A stretch of DNA of 8,349 nucleotides from Deltaproteobacteria bacterium (lineage in GTDB: Bacteria; Desulfobacterota; Desulfobulbia; Desulfobulbales; Desulfocapsaceae). The stretch lies in assembly GCA_021779275.1 (NCBI GenBank), contig JAJYAX010000051.1, positions 1 through 8,349 on the forward strand, given 5' to 3'. Made by a program: the position numbers and the translations under genes. Shown piece by piece: positions 6,518 through 8,349 of this stretch (position 1 is the first letter of the stretch; the number at the start of each line of letters is the position of its first letter). Below the pieces are notes generated by a model. The model was not told the DNA's origin, searched no databases, and worked only from the letters and a program-made list of their open reading frames with translations.

Positions 6518-6600
6518 GGATGGAGCTGCTCTTCGAAGAGGGTAACGGCGATTACCGTGGACAGATTGCAGGGGGTGAGAGGATTGCCTCACCATATTTT
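6518..6600 (+). ncRNA. Possible small non-coding RNA of about 80 nt
   Basis: Between the sigma-54-like site and the T run the sequence offers three consecutive stem-loops. They are CTCT-TCGA-AGAG (perfect 12-bp palindrome, 6529-6540), GGTAA/TTACC (6541-6545 with 6552-6556), and GGTGAG/CTCACC (6574-6579 with 6588-6593) followed by ATATTTTT. A start about 12 bp past the GC element and an end at the T run would give a compact structured transcript with no ORF. The call rests on arrangement only; no RNA family is recognised. The same DNA is upstream of gltA on the other strand and could instead hold its control sites. Confidence 0.3.
6574..6600 (+). terminator. Intrinsic-terminator-like hairpin with T run, plus strand
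   Basis: GGTGAG (6574-6579) pairs with CTCACC (6588-6593). A G6581-C6587 pair inside leaves a bulged A, and ATATTTTT follows immediately. The stem is short (6-7 bp) but GC-containing. It would stop a plus-strand transcript coming from the left, where no plus-strand gene exists. Confidence 0.45.
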
Positions 6601-6632
6601 TACCAAGTGGGCAGACTAACATAGATGGGCCA

Positions 6633-6664
6633 TTTGTTCAATTTTTTCTTTTTTGTTCAATTTT
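6633..6664 (+). repeat. 13-bp direct repeat TTTGTTCAATTTT, 19-bp period
   Basis: Identical copies lie at 6633-6645 and 6652-6664, separated by TTCTTTT. The pair sits upstream of thiE and partly overlaps a possible -35 (TTGAAA at 6663-6668). Two identical sites 19 bp apart, close to two helical turns, could be an operator for a protein bound on one face, or could be AT-rich slippage. Confidence 0.7.
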
Positions 6665-6693
6665 GAAAATCAAACATGACTGGAACGTATTAT
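6663..6693 (+). promoter_or_regulatory. Possible sigma-70 promoter for thiE
   Basis: TTGAAA (6663-6668, 5/6 to TTGACA) and TATTAT (6688-6693, 5/6 to TATAAT) are separated by 19 bp, slightly longer than ideal. A start near 6700 would leave a ~70-nt leader. The -10 falls inside the left arm of the inverted repeat at 6689-6745. Confidence 0.35.
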
Positions 6694-6745
6694 TCGTGAA
6701 ATTGATCAAAGGGAAGACAACCTTCCGCCATTCACGATCAATAAT
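6689..6745 (+). repeat. Interrupted inverted repeat upstream of thiE
   Basis: ATTATTCGTGAA (6689-6700) pairs over all 12 bases with TTCACG (6731-6736) and AATAAT (6740-6745), with three unpaired bases 6737-6739. A second small stem, GGAAG/CTTCC (6712-6716 with 6722-6726), sits in the loop. It could be an operator or cruciform, or a leader structure if transcription starts further upstream. It has no TPP riboswitch consensus. Confidence 0.55.
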
Positions 6746-6769
6746 GAGTACAATGAGGGTGAATAAGAG

Positions 6770-7453
6770 ATGTCCAATGCCGAAGACTATGCCCGGAGAT
6801 TGAGGCAGTTTACAGAGGAAATAACCGTTTATCCGGTGACGTGTGAGAGGAAGGCTGCGGGAAGAACCGACAGAGAGTGGCTTGACGGGGTGCTGGCGGG
6901 CGGAGCACGGATTGTGCAGCTGCGGGATAAGGAGAGCAAGGACGCCGTCCTCTTGGAGAAGGCCCGGTACTTCCGGGAAAAGACCAGAGAGGCAGGGGCG
7001 TTGTTTCTGGTAAATGACCGTCTTGATATCGCTCTGCTCTCCGATGCCGACGGGATCCATGTGGGCCAGAAGGATCTGCCGGCGGAGGAGATCAGAAGAC
7101 TTGCCCCTGGTCTGCTTATCGGTCTTTCTTGTAACAATGAACGAGATGCCGAGGCCCTTGCCCGTTTAGCCGCAAAAAATCCCCATGTGGTCTCGTATTT
7201 CAATATCGGGCCTCTCTATCCGACGGGGACCAAAGAGGGGCTGTCGTCCTTTTTGGGCCCGGAGGCCATTGCCGCCTTCAGCCGCAGATGTCCCTTGCCT
7301 TTTACCGTCATGGGGGGGATAAAGTACAGGCATATTGATGAGCTGGCTGCCCGTGGCGCCCGGCGAATCGCAGTAGTGACCGCCATCAGCCAGGCGGATG
7401 ATATTCAAGGGGAAACGGCCAGGTGGATACAGGCGATATCCGCCAGGTTGTAG
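6770..7453 (+). CDS. thiE: Thiamine-phosphate synthase ThiE
   Basis: It joins the pyrimidine (HMP-PP) and thiazole (THZ-P) moieties into thiamine phosphate, releasing pyrophosphate, in a cytoplasmic TIM barrel. The 227 residues include about 18 extra at the N-terminus compared with the usual ~210. Diagnostic residues are present: VQLRDK (49-54) and N82-D83-R84 (LVNDRLD) for the pyrophosphate and Mg, HVGQKD (97-102), S120, the TGTK motif (152-155, IGPLYPTGTKEG) and MGGI (181-184). Together these favour ThiE over the related TenI. The start at 6770 is bounded by an in-frame TAA at 6764-6766; a GAGGG lies about 10 nt upstream, rather far. It stands apart from other thi genes and precedes an unrecognised gene by 9 bp, probably in one operon. 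No TPP riboswitch is visible upstream. Confidence 0.93.
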   Translation: MSNAEDYARRLRQFTEEITVYPVTCERKAAGRTDREWLDGVLAGGARIVQLRDKESKDAVLLEKARYFREKTREAGALFLVNDRLDIALLSDADGIHVGQKDLPAEEIRRLAPGLLIGLSCNNERDAEALARLAAKNPHVVSYFNIGPLYPTGTKEGLSSFLGPEAIAAFSRRCPLPFTVMGGIKYRHIDELAARGARRIAVVTAISQADDIQGETARWIQAISARL

Positions 7454-7462
7454 ATTAACAGG

Positions 7463-8167
7463 ATGGGAAGCAGCATGAAGGAACAGAGAGAATTACAGGA
7501 AATTGTGGAAGAAATCGAGCTCCTTGTCCGGTATGCAGTCAGTGAGGAAGACTACGATACGGCTAAGGAACTGCTGGAACAATACCGGGCCAATCGGGTC
7601 GCCTTGCAGGTCTTGAGGGAGTATTATTCGTCATTGCCGGAGGCACGGGAAGAAGCGCTTTCCCGGATTGTCCATATCCATATGCGGCAGGGAATATTTT
7701 TGCTGGGAGTCAGTACCGGGACCCATGAATACATCTTTTTTGCCGGCGAAGATGAGGCGGAATGCCTCGGGGAATATCTGGAAGACGATGGAGATCCGGA
7801 AATTCTCGCCTACTTCGGGTATGCCGACAAAAAATCATTTTTGCAACGTCATCCGGCCATGGCCGTCTTTAAAGACTTCAGCGAGACGTGGAAGATAAAT
7901 AAGACCCTGTGTCCGGTCTGTTCTGTGGCCATTGGAGAATATCACCACCTTGGCTGTTCGGTTGAGATCTGTCCCTGGTGTCAGGGCCAGCTCAGCAGGT
8001 GTAATTGCCGTTTCGATCAGATGCAGCAAGAAGAGATTGAAAGCGACGAGGATCTAAAGCGGTTCGAGGAGCTTCTACAGCAAAAGGGGCGGATTGCTTT
8101 CCAGGAAGGGCAGGGGCCGTTCTATCCGGTTGCCGGCAATGATGGACTGGTGCTGAGTAAAAAATGA
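7463..8167 (+). CDS. Uncharacterised acidic protein with C-terminal Cys/His zinc-ribbon-like motif
   Basis: I do not recognise this 234-residue protein. Residues 1-75 are charged and look alpha-helical, with a likely coiled coil at 5-55. The middle (75-130) is mixed, acidic around 95-111 (GEDEAECLGEYLEDDGD). The C-terminal third has a dense metal-binding pattern: C150-x2-C153-x7-H161-H162-x2-C165-x4-C170-x2-C173-x6-C180-x-C182, followed by an acidic helix. Seven cysteines and two histidines in 33 residues could hold one or two zinc ions. There is no signal peptide or membrane segment, so it is probably cytoplasmic. ATG 7463 has an AGG directly against it, too close to act as a ribosome binding site; ATG 7475 (residue 5, after GGGAAG) may be the true start. 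It follows thiE by 9 bp, but thiamine metabolism is not implied by its sequence. Confidence 0.85.
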   Translation: MGSSMKEQRELQEIVEEIELLVRYAVSEEDYDTAKELLEQYRANRVALQVLREYYSSLPEAREEALSRIVHIHMRQGIFLLGVSTGTHEYIFFAGEDEAECLGEYLEDDGDPEILAYFGYADKKSFLQRHPAMAVFKDFSETWKINKTLCPVCSVAIGEYHHLGCSVEICPWCQGQLSRCNCRFDQMQQEEIESDEDLKRFEELLQQKGRIAFQEGQGPFYPVAGNDGLVLSKK

Positions 8168-8205
8168 GCTGGCGATTGATATACACGTAAGGTTGCTTTT
8201 TTATT

Positions 8206-8256
8206 AACGGGCCTGCCGGTTTATCGAGGTAAGCCTTTGAAACCGGCAGGCCTGTT
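8206..8256. terminator. 17-bp-stem hairpin between convergent genes
   Basis: AACGGGCCTGCCGGTTT (8206-8222) pairs with AAACCGGCAGGCCTGTT (8240-8256) with one G-U and otherwise perfect matches. The 17-nt loop can form a 3-bp inner stem (AGG/CCT). It is placed to end both the thiE-unit transcript and the minus-strand gene entering from the right. Neither side has the U run directly after the stem; the T run on the plus strand (8198-8203) precedes it. It may act as a bidirectional terminator or 3'-end stabiliser. Confidence 0.6.
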
Positions 8257-8274
8257 GGTGAGAGGAGGAGAGGG

Positions 8275-8349
8275 TCAGATCTTGAAGCTGCCGACTATGG
8301 TATGCAGTTCGGCGGCCATGCGCTGCAGATCCTCGGAGTTTGCCTGGAC
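8275..8349 (-). CDS. C-terminal end of a probable methyl-accepting chemotaxis protein
   Basis: Only the last 24 codons and TGA are in the window, reading VQANSEDLQRMAAELHTIVG and then SFKI. The heptad-like helical pattern and the ending L-x2-IVGSFKI resemble the C-terminal tail of many chemoreceptors, where a helix rich in Ala, Ser, Glu and Leu ends in V-x2-F-[KR]-[IV]. The full protein would be membrane-bound, or less often cytoplasmic, and would signal to CheA/CheW. The evidence is short, so another coiled-coil protein cannot be excluded. It converges on the thiE unit across a hairpin. Confidence 0.6.
   Translation of the reverse strand, partial: VQANSEDLQRMAAELHTIVGSFKI

Larger units (their letters stand above)
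6351..6769. other. 419-bp non-coding gap between divergent gltA and thiE
   Basis: No frame here has both family-like sequence and a ribosome binding site, so I call no gene. Part of it is the gltA leader, with two GGTGAGCC copies (6368-6375 and 6379-6386). The middle (6492-6600) has a sigma-54-like site followed by a perfect palindrome, two further stem-loops and a T run. GAGCTGCTC occurs twice, at about 6461 and 6523. The AT-rich right part (6630-6769) carries a 13-bp direct repeat and an interrupted inverted repeat before thiE. I looked on both strands for TPP riboswitch signatures and tRNA features and found none. Confidence 0.6.

Noticed and set aside
6380..6619. Plus-strand GTG frame of 79 codons in the gltA-thiE gap
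   Set aside because: The start is a GTG without a convincing Shine-Dalgarno, the product is Arg/His/Cys-rich with no recognisable motif, and the same DNA holds stem-loops and a terminator-like T run.
6245..6622. Minus-strand frame of 125 codons spanning the gltA start and the upstream gap
   Set aside because: It overlaps the well-supported gltA N-terminus in another frame, has no ribosome binding site and a composition typical of spurious frames.
6601..6769. TPP riboswitch upstream of thiE
   Set aside because: Expected from the gene's function, but I could not find the conserved CUGAGA and CCUGAUC/ACCGGCG-like blocks on the plus strand.
6770..7453. TenI (thiazole tautomerase) instead of ThiE
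   Set aside because: The pyrophosphate- and metal-binding residues expected for thiamine-phosphate synthase (QLRDK, NDR, GQKD, TGTK) are all present.
1..8349. CRISPR array, insertion sequence, tRNA, prophage or defence genes
   Set aside because: I saw no spaced repeat array, transposase, terminal inverted repeats with target duplications, tRNA features or phage-like genes; the coding content is housekeeping metabolism.

Overview
The window looks like chromosomal DNA of a Gram-negative anaerobic bacterium of about 50% GC. I infer a deltaproteobacterial or Syntrophales-type organism from three things: a four-subunit 2-oxoacid:ferredoxin oxidoreductase, a GltA-type citrate synthase, and the tail of what looks like a chemotaxis receptor. 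No 16S rRNA or other marker gene is present, so this placement is only an inference.

Layout. (1) 1-1753, minus strand: ilvE (GTG start) is followed 29 bp later by an AMP-forming acyl-CoA synthetase that runs off the left edge. (2) 1754-2006: an AT-rich divergent intergenic region. (3) 2007-4989, plus strand: a compact gamma-delta-alpha-beta operon for a TPP- and Fe-S-dependent 2-oxoacid:ferredoxin oxidoreductase. It resembles pyruvate synthase, but the alpha subunit also carries stretches I associate with 2-oxoisovalerate (VOR) enzymes. (4) 4990-5051: a strong hairpin between convergent genes. (5) 5052-6350, minus: citrate synthase gltA. (6) 6351-6769: 419 bp with no convincing gene but much structure: a sigma-54-like site, three stem-loops with the last followed by a T run, a 13-bp direct repeat and a long interrupted inverted repeat just before thiE. 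(7) 6770-8167, plus: thiE, then an unrecognised Cys/His-rich protein 9 bp downstream. (8) 8168-8274: a 17-bp-stem hairpin between convergent genes. (9) 8275-8349, minus: the last 24 codons of a probable methyl-accepting chemotaxis protein.

How the genes may work together. IlvE interconverts branched-chain amino acids and 2-oxoacids. The oxidoreductase interconverts 2-oxoacids, CoA and ferredoxin with acyl-CoA and CO2. The acyl-CoA synthetase interconverts acyl-CoA and free acid. The two divergent transcription units could therefore form a route between branched-chain amino acids and branched short-chain acids, in either direction. The simpler alternative is pyruvate:ferredoxin oxidoreductase, whose acetyl-CoA would feed the neighbouring citrate synthase. 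ThiE makes thiamine phosphate, the precursor of the oxidoreductase cofactor, but nothing visible links their regulation.

Most of the window is ordinary metabolism. The least explained parts are the structured gap at 6351-6769, including a possible sigma-54-driven small RNA at about 6518-6600, and the Cys/His-rich protein downstream of thiE.
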